The translations under genes were made by a program, and so were the position numbers. Below, piece by piece: positions 17,939 through 24,899 of a stretch of 64,000 nucleotides of DNA. Each line of letters starts with the position of its first letter. Position 1 is the first letter of the stretch. Below the pieces are notes generated by a model, which did no database searches, was not told where the DNA came from, and was given only the letters and a program-made list of their open reading frames with translations. This DNA comes from Streptomyces sp. NRRL F-2664 (lineage in GTDB: Bacteria > Actinomycetota > Actinomycetes > Streptomycetales > Streptomycetaceae), in contig NZ_JOFX01000030.1 in the NCBI RefSeq assembly GCF_000719345.1, positions 1-64,000 of the forward strand, written 5' to 3'.

Positions 17939-18253
17939 TCAGGCACTGCGGGGGGTGGCGGTGGTGATGTCGGGTTCGAAGAGCTGGTGGTCCCGCTGGT
18001 CGAGATTGACGAAGACCATTCCGTAGCGCACCTCGCAGCGGACGGGCTGCGGCGCGCCGCGCGGGCGGCGCAGGCAGCGGTAGGCACGTACGTCCTCGTC
18101 CTCCTCGCGCACGATGACGATCGGTTGGCCGAACAGGGTGACCATCAACGAATCGCCGGGGTGGGGGATGGCCGTGGCGAGGTCGATGAACTGCCAGCCG
18201 GAGCGGTATGCGGACGCCATCTCGCGGCGGAAGCCGCGGTCGTCGGGGGTCAT
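17939..18253 (-). CDS. miniature Rieske-like protein lacking cluster ligands
   Basis: A 104-residue protein. Residues 15-65 (SGWQFIDLATAIPHPGDSLM, then VTLFGQPIVIVREEDEDVRAY) match the first half of the Rieske domain of ring-hydroxylating oxygenases, and the segment GMVFVNLD matches the strand after the cluster site. Between them, where a CxH...CxxH motif should bind [2Fe-2S], is only RCLRRPRGAPQPVRCEV: no His ligand remains. So a shortened barrel without cluster is predicted. Its ATG overlaps the stop of the DTGWT-repeat peptide gene (ATGA), so the two are translationally coupled. This argues for a joint function such as peptide binding or modification. A decayed gene is the alternative. Confidence 0.6.
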   Translation of the reverse strand: MTPDDRGFRREMASAYRSGWQFIDLATAIPHPGDSLMVTLFGQPIVIVREEDEDVRAYRCLRRPRGAPQPVRCEVRYGMVFVNLDQRDHQLFEPDITTATPRSA

Positions 18254-18507
18254 GCCGACACCGTCGCAGGAGCCACGGTCCAGCCCGTGTCGTCCTTGCC
18301 GCCGAGCTCGGCGGCGGTCCATCCGGTGTCCGCGTACTTGCCCACGGGCGCCGTGGTCCAACCGGTGTCGAACTCCGTGCTCGTCAGGCTCGTACCCTGA
18401 CCGTCCCTAGCGCTCCCCGCGTCACTTTCGACGGCGCTGACTGCCCCAAAAACCGCAACGGCGGAGAAACCTATGGCAAGCACCGAGCGAAGCATTCTCT
18501 TGTACAT
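18250..18507 (-). CDS. secreted small peptide with three DTGWT repeats
   Basis: An 85-residue peptide. Residues 1-27 make a Sec signal peptide (MYKRMLRSVLAIGFSAVAVF, then GAVSA as likely cleavage site). The mature part has three imperfect 13-14 residue repeats built on DTGWT: DTGWTTAPVGKYA, DTGWTAAELGGKD and DTGWTVAPATVSA. The ATG at 18507 has GAGGA at a rather long distance; an in-frame GTG at 18525 is an alternative. It is divergent from a LuxR-type regulator and overlaps the mini-Rieske gene by 4 bases. I do not recognise the family. A secreted signal, a substrate of a modifying system, or a structural peptide are possible. Confidence 0.65.
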   Translation of the reverse strand: MYKRMLRSVLAIGFSAVAVFGAVSAVESDAGSARDGQGTSLTSTEFDTGWTTAPVGKYADTGWTAAELGGKDDTGWTVAPATVSA

Positions 18508-18636
18508 GGTCGGCTTCGTCCTCACTTGATGGAATCCTCTCCCCCGCGTGTCAGACGATGGCTCATTCAGGCACGTCAATGCCACAGGGACGATGCATCA
18601 TGTTCTTGCATGTTCAGGACCCTGGGGGGTGGAGAT

Positions 18637-19683
18637 TTGACGCGAAACCAGACAAAGGCGACACATCCCCACCCCGTCACGTCCATGTGCGCCGAGGGAA
18701 CCCGGCTCTATGCGGCTGCCCTGAGCACCGGCCGGATCGCCCGGGGAGAGATCCAGAACGCCCCCTGCCTGCTGGAACTCGCCCTTCTGCAGCCCGACCC
18801 GGATGACGCGAACCAGCTCCGCCCGGTTCCCCCGGCCGTGGCGTTGGCGCAACGGCTCCACCCGATTGAACGCGAGATCCAGGATCGCCGACGCAGCGCT
18901 GTAGATCTCACCGACACTTTCGAGCCTTTCCTGGCCATCAGCGCACAGAGCCCGGCCAACACCCATGCCATCACGGTGCTGGAGGGTTTCGAACGGATCA
19001 ACGCCGCTTTGAACCTCGCGACGGCCGAATGCCACACCGAGGTGCTGACGGTCCAGCCGGGCGGAGCGCGGCCCTCCGAGGCCCTCACCCAGGCCCTGGA
19101 GCGCGACCAGCCGCTGATCGACCGCGGGGTCAGCATACGGACCCTCTACCAGCACACCGCACGGCACAGCCAGGGCACGCTCGCCTACGTGGACCGGATC
19201 TCCACCGGCAAGGTCGAGATCCGCACGCTCGAAGAGCTGATAGAGCGCCTCATCATCTTCGACCGCACCGTCGCCTTCATCCCGGTGAGCGACGACCGGC
19301 GGGTCGCGCTGGAACTGCGCCACCCCGGCCTCGTCGACTACCTCATCAAGGTCTTCGAGCAGCTGTGGCACCGCGCCGTGCCGCTCACCGAGGAGGTGAC
19401 GTACCGCAGCACGCCCGGCGGCGTCACCGGCGTGCAGCGCACCATCGCCCAGCTCCTGGTCGAGGGGCACGTGGACGAGGCCATCGCCCGCCGCCTCGGC
19501 ATGAACGTGCGCACCTGCCGCGCCCACATCGCCAAACTCGCCAGCACCCTCGGCAGCGGCAGCCGCGCCCAGCTCGGCTACCTCATCGCCCAGTCGGGCA
19601 TCCTGGGCCGCCCCACGGCCCCCCAGGACTGCGAACACGCCGGCGCGGGCCACGACCCCCATTTGGACGCGGAAGGGCTCTAG
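18637..19683 (+). CDS. LuxR-type HTH regulator, peptide cassette 1
   Basis: About 348 residues. A C-terminal LuxR/GerE HTH is clear at the end: TIAQLLVEGHVDEAIARRLG, then MNVRTCRAHIAKLASTLGSG and SRAQLGYLIAQSGIL. The upstream 200 residues contain LYQHTARHSQGTLAYVDRIS and FDRTVAFIPV, a sensing region shared with the regulator at 48.0-49.0 kb and reminiscent of TrmB-like effector domains. The start is uncertain: TTG at 18637 gives an N-terminus of the same length as the paralogue; ATG at 18685 is the conservative alternative but lacks a ribosome site. It is transcribed away from the DTGWT peptide, sharing a 129-bp region with two copies of CATGTTC. Confidence 0.8.
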   Translation: MTRNQTKATHPHPVTSMCAEGTRLYAAALSTGRIARGEIQNAPCLLELALLQPDPDDANQLRPVPPAVALAQRLHPIEREIQDRRRSAVDLTDTFEPFLAISAQSPANTHAITVLEGFERINAALNLATAECHTEVLTVQPGGARPSEALTQALERDQPLIDRGVSIRTLYQHTARHSQGTLAYVDRISTGKVEIRTLEELIERLIIFDRTVAFIPVSDDRRVALELRHPGLVDYLIKVFEQLWHRAVPLTEEVTYRSTPGGVTGVQRTIAQLLVEGHVDEAIARRLGMNVRTCRAHIAKLASTLGSGSRAQLGYLIAQSGILGRPTAPQDCEHAGAGHDPHLDAEGL

Positions 19684-19697
19684 AAGGACCGGAGAAA

Positions 19698-19736
19698 GCC
19701 CTCGGGCCCCGCCCGAGGGGGGCGGGGCCCGAGGGC
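19698..19736. terminator. Bidirectional terminator between LuxR gene and hspR
   Basis: A 16-bp perfect stem (19698-19713 with 19721-19736) in the gap between convergent genes. Confidence 0.8.
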
Positions 19737-19777
19737 CTGCGTGCGTCCGGGCGTCCCAGGACGGCGCGTCCGACCGG

Positions 19778-20248
19778 TCAGTCCTTGGGCCGCTTGGGGC
19801 TCGGGCGCCAGACGACCAGGGCGCTGCCCGGCTGCGGGGGCTGGTACGGGACCAGGTCGCGCCGGTACGAGGCGTGCACCTGGGCCTCGCGGGCCCGCAG
19901 CGTGGCGGCGGCGCCGTCCACCGCGGCCGAGAGCTCGGCGACGCGCTGCTGGAGCGCGGCCACCTGGTTCTCCAGTTCGATGATCCGCTTGATGCCCGCC
20001 AGATTGATGCCCTCGTCCTGGGACAGCGCCTGCACCGTGCGGAGCAGCTCGATGTCCCTGGCCGAATAACGCCGTCCGCGGCCGGCCGTGCGGTCCGGGG
20101 AAACCAGGCCCAGGCGGTCGTACTGGCGCAGGGTCTGCGGATGCAGGCCGGAGAGCTGGGCGGCCACCGAGATCACGTAGACCGGGGTCTCGTCGGTGAG
20201 CTGGTAGGCACCGCTTCCCGGACGGGGCTGTCGTCGGCGGCCGTCCAT
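19778..20248 (-). CDS. hspR: heat-shock repressor HspR (MerR family)
   Basis: A 156-residue MerR-type repressor: PVYVISVAAQLSGLHPQTLRQYDRLGLVSPDRTAGRGRRYSARDIELLRTVQ is the winged HTH, followed by a coiled coil (residues 75-105) and a basic tail. Known HspR binds HAIR repeats with DnaK as co-repressor. It is the last gene of dnaK-grpE-dnaJ-hspR with one base between dnaJ stop and its start. HAIR sites are found upstream of dnaK and clpB in this window, completing a local autoregulated circuit. Confidence 0.97.
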   Translation of the reverse strand: MDGRRRQPRPGSGAYQLTDETPVYVISVAAQLSGLHPQTLRQYDRLGLVSPDRTAGRGRRYSARDIELLRTVQALSQDEGINLAGIKRIIELENQVAALQQRVAELSAAVDGAAATLRAREAQVHASYRRDLVPYQPPQPGSALVVWRPSPKRPKD

Positions 20249-20249
20249 G

Positions 20250-21428
20250 TCATGCTCCCTTCGCGGACTCGAACAGCGCGGAGCGCGGGTCCTGCGACTC
20301 CGTCGCCTCGCGGTACATCTCCAGTGCCTCGCGTGCCTTGTCGGACAGCTCGGTCGGAACCGCGACCTCCACGGTGACCAGCAGGTCCCCGCGGGTGCCG
20401 TCCTTGCGGACCGCCCCCTTGCCGCGGGCCCGCATCGTACGCCCGTTCGGGGTGCCCGGGGGCAGTTTCAGCGTCACCGAAGGCCCGTTCAAGGTGGGGA
20501 CCTTGATCTCGGCGCCCAGCGCCGCCTCCGCGAACGTCACCGGGACGGTCACCGTCAGGTTGTCGTCCTTGCGGCCGAACACCGGGTGGGTCCCGACGTG
20601 CACGACCACGTAGAGGTCACCGGCGGGGCCGCCGCGCTCGCCCGGGGCGCCCTTGCCGCGCAGCCGGATCCGCTGGCCGTCCGAGACCCCCGCCGGGATC
20701 CTGACCTGCATGGTGCGGGAACTGCGGGCCCGACCGCTGCCCTTGCAGACCTCGCAGGGTGTCTCCGCGATCAGGCCGCGGCCCTTGCAGTCCGCGCAGG
20801 GGTCGGTCAGCGAGAAGCCGCCGCCGCTGCCCCGCGAGACCTGGCCGGTGCCGACGCAGGTCGGGCACACCCGGGGCGTGCCGTTCTTGTCGCCGGTTCC
20901 CGAGCAGGCCTTGCAGGGGGCCTGGGAGGACATCCGGAGCGGGACCGTGGCCCCGTCCACCGCCTCCGTGAAGGAGAGGGTCACCTCCGACTCCACGTCC
21001 TGGCCGCGGCGCGGCTGGGTGCGGCCTCCCGCACCCGGGCCGGTCCCGCGGTTGAAGAGCCCGCCGAAGACGTCGCCCAGGCCGCCGCCGAAGCCGCCGG
21101 CCTGACCGCCCTGCTGGGTGCCCCCGAAGAGGTCGCCCAGGTCGAAGTTGAACGATCCGCCGCCGCCCGGCCCCGGGCGGAAGCCGCCGTTGCCGAACAG
21201 CGCGCGCGCCTCGTCGTACTCCTTGCGCTTCTTGGCGTCGCCGAGGACGTCGTTCGCCTCGGAGATCTCCTTGAAGCGCGCCTCGGCGGAGGCGTCGCCC
21301 TTGTTGGCGTCCGGGTGGAACTCGCGCGCGAGCTTCCGGTACGCCTTCTTGATCTCGGCCTCGGTCGCGTCCTTCGGGACACCGAGAACCTTGTAGTAGT
21401 CCTTCTCGACGAAGTCCTTCGTGCTCAT
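20250..21428 (-). CDS. dnaJ: chaperone DnaJ
   Basis: A 392-residue type I J-protein. The J domain (residues 8-75) carries HPD in AREFHPDANKG; a Gly/Phe-rich region follows (about 90-145); then four zinc motifs CKACSGTG, CPTCVGTG, CADCKGRG and CEVCKGSG, and the C-terminal substrate-binding domains. It stimulates DnaK ATPase and delivers substrates. It is third gene of the dnaK operon, 39 bases after grpE. Confidence 0.97.
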   Translation of the reverse strand: MSTKDFVEKDYYKVLGVPKDATEAEIKKAYRKLAREFHPDANKGDASAEARFKEISEANDVLGDAKKRKEYDEARALFGNGGFRPGPGGGGSFNFDLGDLFGGTQQGGQAGGFGGGLGDVFGGLFNRGTGPGAGGRTQPRRGQDVESEVTLSFTEAVDGATVPLRMSSQAPCKACSGTGDKNGTPRVCPTCVGTGQVSRGSGGGFSLTDPCADCKGRGLIAETPCEVCKGSGRARSSRTMQVRIPAGVSDGQRIRLRGKGAPGERGGPAGDLYVVVHVGTHPVFGRKDDNLTVTVPVTFAEAALGAEIKVPTLNGPSVTLKLPPGTPNGRTMRARGKGAVRKDGTRGDLLVTVEVAVPTELSDKAREALEMYREATESQDPRSALFESAKGA

Positions 21429-21467
21429 CCCCGGTGTCCCTCCTCCCGTGCCTCTACGTGTACTGCG

Positions 21468-22127
21468 TCAGCCCTGGTCGGCTGCATCCGCGTCCTCGCC
21501 GGACGGCTTGTCGCCCTCCGCGGACTCGGACTTGGGGGCCGCGCCCGGCTGGGGCTCGGCCACCGCGACCCGTGCGGGACGGATCGTACGCTCGCCGATC
21601 CGGTACCCGGGCTGCAGGATCGCCACGCAGGTCGTCTCCGTGACGTCCGGCGCGTACGAGTGCATCAGGGCCTCGTGGACCGTCGGGTCGAAGGGCTCGC
21701 CCTCCTTGCCGAACTGCTGCAGGCCCATCTTGGCGGCGACCGTCTCCAGCGATTCGGCCACCGACTTGAAGCCGCCGACCAGCTCACCGTGCTCGCGCGC
21801 CCGGCCGATGTCGTCGAGCGTCGGCAGGAGCTCCGTCAGAAGGGACGCGACCGCGATCTCCTTGACGGTGACCCGGTCCCGCTCCACCCGGCGGCGGTAG
21901 TTCTGGTACTCCGCCTGGAGCCGCTGGAGGTCCGCGGTGCGCTCGCCGAGCGCGGTACGGGCCTGGTCCAGCTGCGCCAGCAGGGCCACATCCTGTGCGC
22001 TGTCCCCGGCCGGGGCCGCCCCCTCCGCCGTGTCGGCGGAGTCGGCGGCCTTCGGCTCGGCGTCGTCCTGAGCGGCGTCGGCGGGGACTTCGGGCTTCTC
22101 GTCGAAGCCCGGGGTCTCCTCCGACAT
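21468..22127 (-). CDS. grpE: nucleotide exchange factor GrpE
   Basis: A 219-residue GrpE. An acidic Ala-rich N-terminus leads to a long helix (about residues 50-110, with TADLQRLQAEYQNYRRRVERDR) and the C-terminal beta domain ending in VTETTCVAILQPGYRIGERTIRPARVAVAEP. It exchanges ADP on DnaK. Its ATG overlaps the dnaK stop by one base (TGATG). The Asp/Gly-rich tail after residue 190 is usual in actinobacteria. Confidence 0.96.
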   Translation of the reverse strand: MSEETPGFDEKPEVPADAAQDDAEPKAADSADTAEGAAPAGDSAQDVALLAQLDQARTALGERTADLQRLQAEYQNYRRRVERDRVTVKEIAVASLLTELLPTLDDIGRAREHGELVGGFKSVAESLETVAAKMGLQQFGKEGEPFDPTVHEALMHSYAPDVTETTCVAILQPGYRIGERTIRPARVAVAEPQPGAAPKSESAEGDKPSGEDADAADQG

Positions 22128-23974
22128 CAGGCAGCGCCACCCTTCGGCTTCTCGTCGTCGACGATCTCGGCGTCGACGACGTCGTCGTCGGCCTTGGCCT
22201 GGCCCGCGTCACCGGCGGCACCGGCGGCGCCCTGCGCGGCCTGCGCGTCGGCGTAGATCGCCTGGCCGAGCTTCTGGCTGACCGCGGCGAGCTTCTCGGT
22301 CGCGGTGCGGATCTCGCCGGTGTCCTCGCCCTTGAGCTTCTCCTTCAGCTCGGCGACGGCGGCCTCGACCTCGGTCTTGACCTCGGCCGGGACCTTGTCC
22401 TCGTTGTCCTTGACGAACTTCTCCGTCTGGTAGACGAGCTGCTCGCCCTGGTTGCGGGACTCGGCGGCCTCCTTGCGGCGCAGGTCCTCCTCCGCGTACT
22501 GCTCCGCCTCCTGGCGCATGCGGTCGACCTCGTCCTTGCCGAGCGAGGAGCCGCCGGTGACGGTCATCTTCTGCTCCTTGCCCGTGCCGAGGTCCTTCGC
22601 GGTCACGTGCATGATGCCGTTCGCGTCGATGTCGAAGGAGACCTCGATCTGCGGGACGCCACGCGGGGCCGGCGGCAGGCCGGTCAGCTCGAACATGCCG
22701 AGCTTCTTGTTGTACGCCGCGATCTCGCGCTCGCCCTGGTAGACCTGGATCTGCACCGACGGCTGGTTGTCCTCGGCCGTCGTGAAGATCTCGGACCGCT
22801 TGGTCGGGATCGTGGTGTTGCGCTCGATGAGCTTGGTCATGATGCCGCCCTTGGTCTCGATGCCGAGGGACAGCGGGGTCACGTCGAGGAGCAGGACGTC
22901 CTTGACCTCACCCTTGAGGACACCGGCCTGGAGGGTGGCGCCGATGGCGACGACCTCGTCCGGGTTGACGCCCTTGTTGGCGTCCTGACCGCCGGTGAGC
23001 TCCTTGACGAGCTCGGCGACGGCCGGCATGCGGGTGGAGCCGCCGACCAGGACCACGTGGTCGATCTCGGACAGCTGGATGCCGGCGTCCTTGATCACGT
23101 TGTGGAACGGGGTCTTGCAGCGGTCGAGCAGGTCCGCGGTGAGCTGCTGGAACTGCGAGCGCGTGAGCTTCTCGTCCAGGTGCAGCGGGCCCTCGGCGGA
23201 CGCCGTGATGTACGGCAGGTTGATCGTGGTCTCCGTGGAGGAGGACAGCTCGATCTTCGCCTTCTCGGCGGCCTCGCGCAGGCGCTGGAGCGCCATCTTG
23301 TCCTTGGACAGGTCGACGCCGTGGCCGTTCTGGAACTGCTTCACCAGGTAGTCGACGACGCGCTGGTCCCAGTCGTCACCACCGAGGTGGTTGTCACCGT
23401 TGGTGGCCTTGACCTCGACGACGCCGTCGCCGATCTCCAGGAGCGACACGTCGAAGGTGCCGCCACCGAGGTCGAAGACGAGAATGGTCTGGTCGTCCTT
23501 GTCGAGACCGTAGGCCAGGGCGGCGGCGGTCGGCTCGTTGACGATGCGCAGGACGTTCAGGCCGGCGATCTCGCCCGCCTCCTTCGTCGCCTGGCGCTCG
23601 GAGTCGTTGAAGTAGGCCGGGACGGTGATGACCGCGTCCGTGACCTTCTCACCCAGGTAGGCCTCGGCGTCGCGCTTCAGCTTCTGCAGGATGAAGGCGC
23701 TCATCTGCTGCGGGTTGAAGTCCTTGCCATCCAGGTTGATCTTCCAGTCAGTGCCCATGTGGCGCTTGACGGAGCGGATGGTCCGGTCCACGTTCGTGAC
23801 CGCCTGGCGCTTGGCGACCTCGCCGACGAGGACCTCGCCGTTCTTGGCGAAGGCGACGACGGACGGCGTGGTCCTGGCGCCCTCGGCGTTGGTGATGACG
23901 GTGGGCTCGCCGCCTTCCAGAACGCTGACGACGGAGTTAGTGGTGCCCAGGTCGATGCCGACCGCACGTGCCAT
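22127..23974 (-). CDS. dnaK: chaperone DnaK (Hsp70)
   Basis: A 615-residue Hsp70. The ATPase domain begins [18 protein letters not shown] and has [26 protein letters not shown] and GGSTRMPAV; the substrate domain has [14 protein letters not shown]. The lid is followed by an Ala/Gly and Asp-rich tail. The start at 23974 has GGAGGAATCGAA in front of it; the in-frame extension to 24064 crosses the operator and is rejected. It leads the operon dnaK-grpE-dnaJ-hspR. HAIR repeats lie 19 bases upstream and further out. Confidence 0.98.
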   Translation of the reverse strand: MARAVGIDLGTTNSVVSVLEGGEPTVITNAEGARTTPSVVAFAKNGEVLVGEVAKRQAVTNVDRTIRSVKRHMGTDWKINLDGKDFNPQQMSAFILQKLKRDAEAYLGEKVTDAVITVPAYFNDSERQATKEAGEIAGLNVLRIVNEPTAAALAYGLDKDDQTILVFDLGGGTFDVSLLEIGDGVVEVKATNGDNHLGGDDWDQRVVDYLVKQFQNGHGVDLSKDKMALQRLREAAEKAKIELSSSTETTINLPYITASAEGPLHLDEKLTRSQFQQLTADLLDRCKTPFHNVIKDAGIQLSEIDHVVLVGGSTRMPAVAELVKELTGGQDANKGVNPDEVVAIGATLQAGVLKGEVKDVLLLDVTPLSLGIETKGGIMTKLIERNTTIPTKRSEIFTTAEDNQPSVQIQVYQGEREIAAYNKKLGMFELTGLPPAPRGVPQIEVSFDIDANGIMHVTAKDLGTGKEQKMTVTGGSSLGKDEVDRMRQEAEQYAEEDLRRKEAAESRNQGEQLVYQTEKFVKDNEDKVPAEVKTEVEAAVAELKEKLKGEDTGEIRTATEKLAAVSQKLGQAIYADAQAAQGAAGAAGDAGQAKADDDVVDAEIVDDEKPKGGAA

Positions 23975-23992
23975 TTCGATTCCTCCAGCTGA

Positions 23993-24013
23993 CTTGAGTG
24001 GAACAGACTCAAC
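23993..24013. promoter_or_regulatory. HAIR operator 1 of dnaK operon
   Basis: CTTGAGT, spacer GGAACAG, ACTCAAC: one base from the HspR consensus CTTGAGT-N7-ACTCAAG, centred about 29 bases upstream of the dnaK start. Confidence 0.9.
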
Positions 24014-24044
24014 CATGCCGCATCGGTGCGCGCGCGTCAACAGA

Positions 24045-24065
24045 ACTGAGCCGGGTCGACTCAAC
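24045..24065. promoter_or_regulatory. Degenerate HAIR operator 2 of dnaK operon
   Basis: ACTGAGC, 7-base spacer, ACTCAAC: one good and one degraded half-site, 52 bases further out in the same phase. Multiple HAIR repeats are normal in Streptomyces dnaK promoters. Confidence 0.6.
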
Positions 24066-24252
24066 CTTTAGGTGGGTCTTACGCGCAACCCATAGGCCCT
24101 CGCCCCGGCGCGGCATCGGGGCGGAGTGCCTGACGGCGCTCCTGAGGGCATGCCGCGCGGGGCGTCCTCCGAGGGCGGCCCCGACGGCCGAACGGGGCAC
24201 CCGGGCCGCGCGCCACCGCACCGCCGCCGGAGCGATGCGGCAGCGTGCTGGC

Positions 24253-24789
24253 ATGCCCCTCACGCTCACCGCCCCCCGCCTGCGGGTCCGGGTGCCGGCC
24301 GCCCCACCGGCGAAGCGGGTGCTGGACCTCGTCGGGGCAGCCCTCCTGCTCGCAGCCCTCACCCTGCCCCTCGCGGCCGCCGCCGCCCTGCTGTTCGCGG
24401 CCACCCGCCGGCGCCCCTTCGTACGGGCGGCCGCGACGGGCCTGGCCGGGCGGCCGTTTCGGACCTGGCGCTTCGACACCGCCGCGGCGGGGCGGGCGGG
24501 GGCCCTCGTGGAGCGGTGCGCCCTCGACGCGCTCCCCCAGCTGCTGAACGTGGTCCGCGGCGAGATGTCGCTGGTCGGCCCGCGCCCGGAGGCCGGTACG
24601 GACCGCCCCGACCGGCTCCTCGTACGTCCCGGAATGACGGGTTTGTGGCAGGTGAGTGCTCGCTCCGACCTACCCTGGGAGGAGATGGGGTTGCTCGACC
24701 GGCATTATGTGGAGAACCACTGGCTGGGGATGGACCTGGCGATCCTGGCGCGGACCCCGCGGGCGGCCTACCGACAAAGGCTCGCCTGA
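24253..24789 (+). CDS. short bacterial sugar transferase (WcaJ-type domain)
   Basis: A 178-residue protein with the C-terminal phosphoglycosyltransferase pattern: one membrane helix (residues 26-46), a short variable region, then PQLLNVVRGEMSLVGPRPE, RLLVRPGMTGLWQVSARSDLPWEEM and LDRHYVENHWLGMDLAIL. The N-terminal KRVLDL start of the domain is present but the basic KRxFD segment of full enzymes is compressed (the stretch after the helix is short). Such enzymes pass a sugar phosphate to undecaprenyl phosphate in exopolysaccharide synthesis. No glycan genes are nearby, so it acts alone. The start is uncertain (ATG 24235 or 24253). Confidence 0.75.
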   Translation: MPLTLTAPRLRVRVPAAPPAKRVLDLVGAALLLAALTLPLAAAAALLFAATRRRPFVRAAATGLAGRPFRTWRFDTAAAGRAGALVERCALDALPQLLNVVRGEMSLVGPRPEAGTDRPDRLLVRPGMTGLWQVSARSDLPWEEMGLLDRHYVENHWLGMDLAILARTPRAAYRQRLA

Positions 24790-24850
24790 GCGACACAGAT
24801 CACCGCACGCTCCGCTACATTGCGGCGTCGGGAATGGGTAACCTCAAGCC

Positions 24851-24877
24851 TTGACTTCATAAGTTACCGCTTAGTAA
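24851..24877 (+). promoter_or_regulatory. Possible promoter of the Fe-S reductase gene
   Basis: TTGACT at 24851-24856 and TAGTAA at 24872-24877, spaced by 15 bases, in an unusually AT-rich spot 25 bases before the gene. The spacer is shorter than ideal. Confidence 0.3.
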
Positions 24878-24899
24878 GTGCCGCCCGAGGAGCCCTCCC

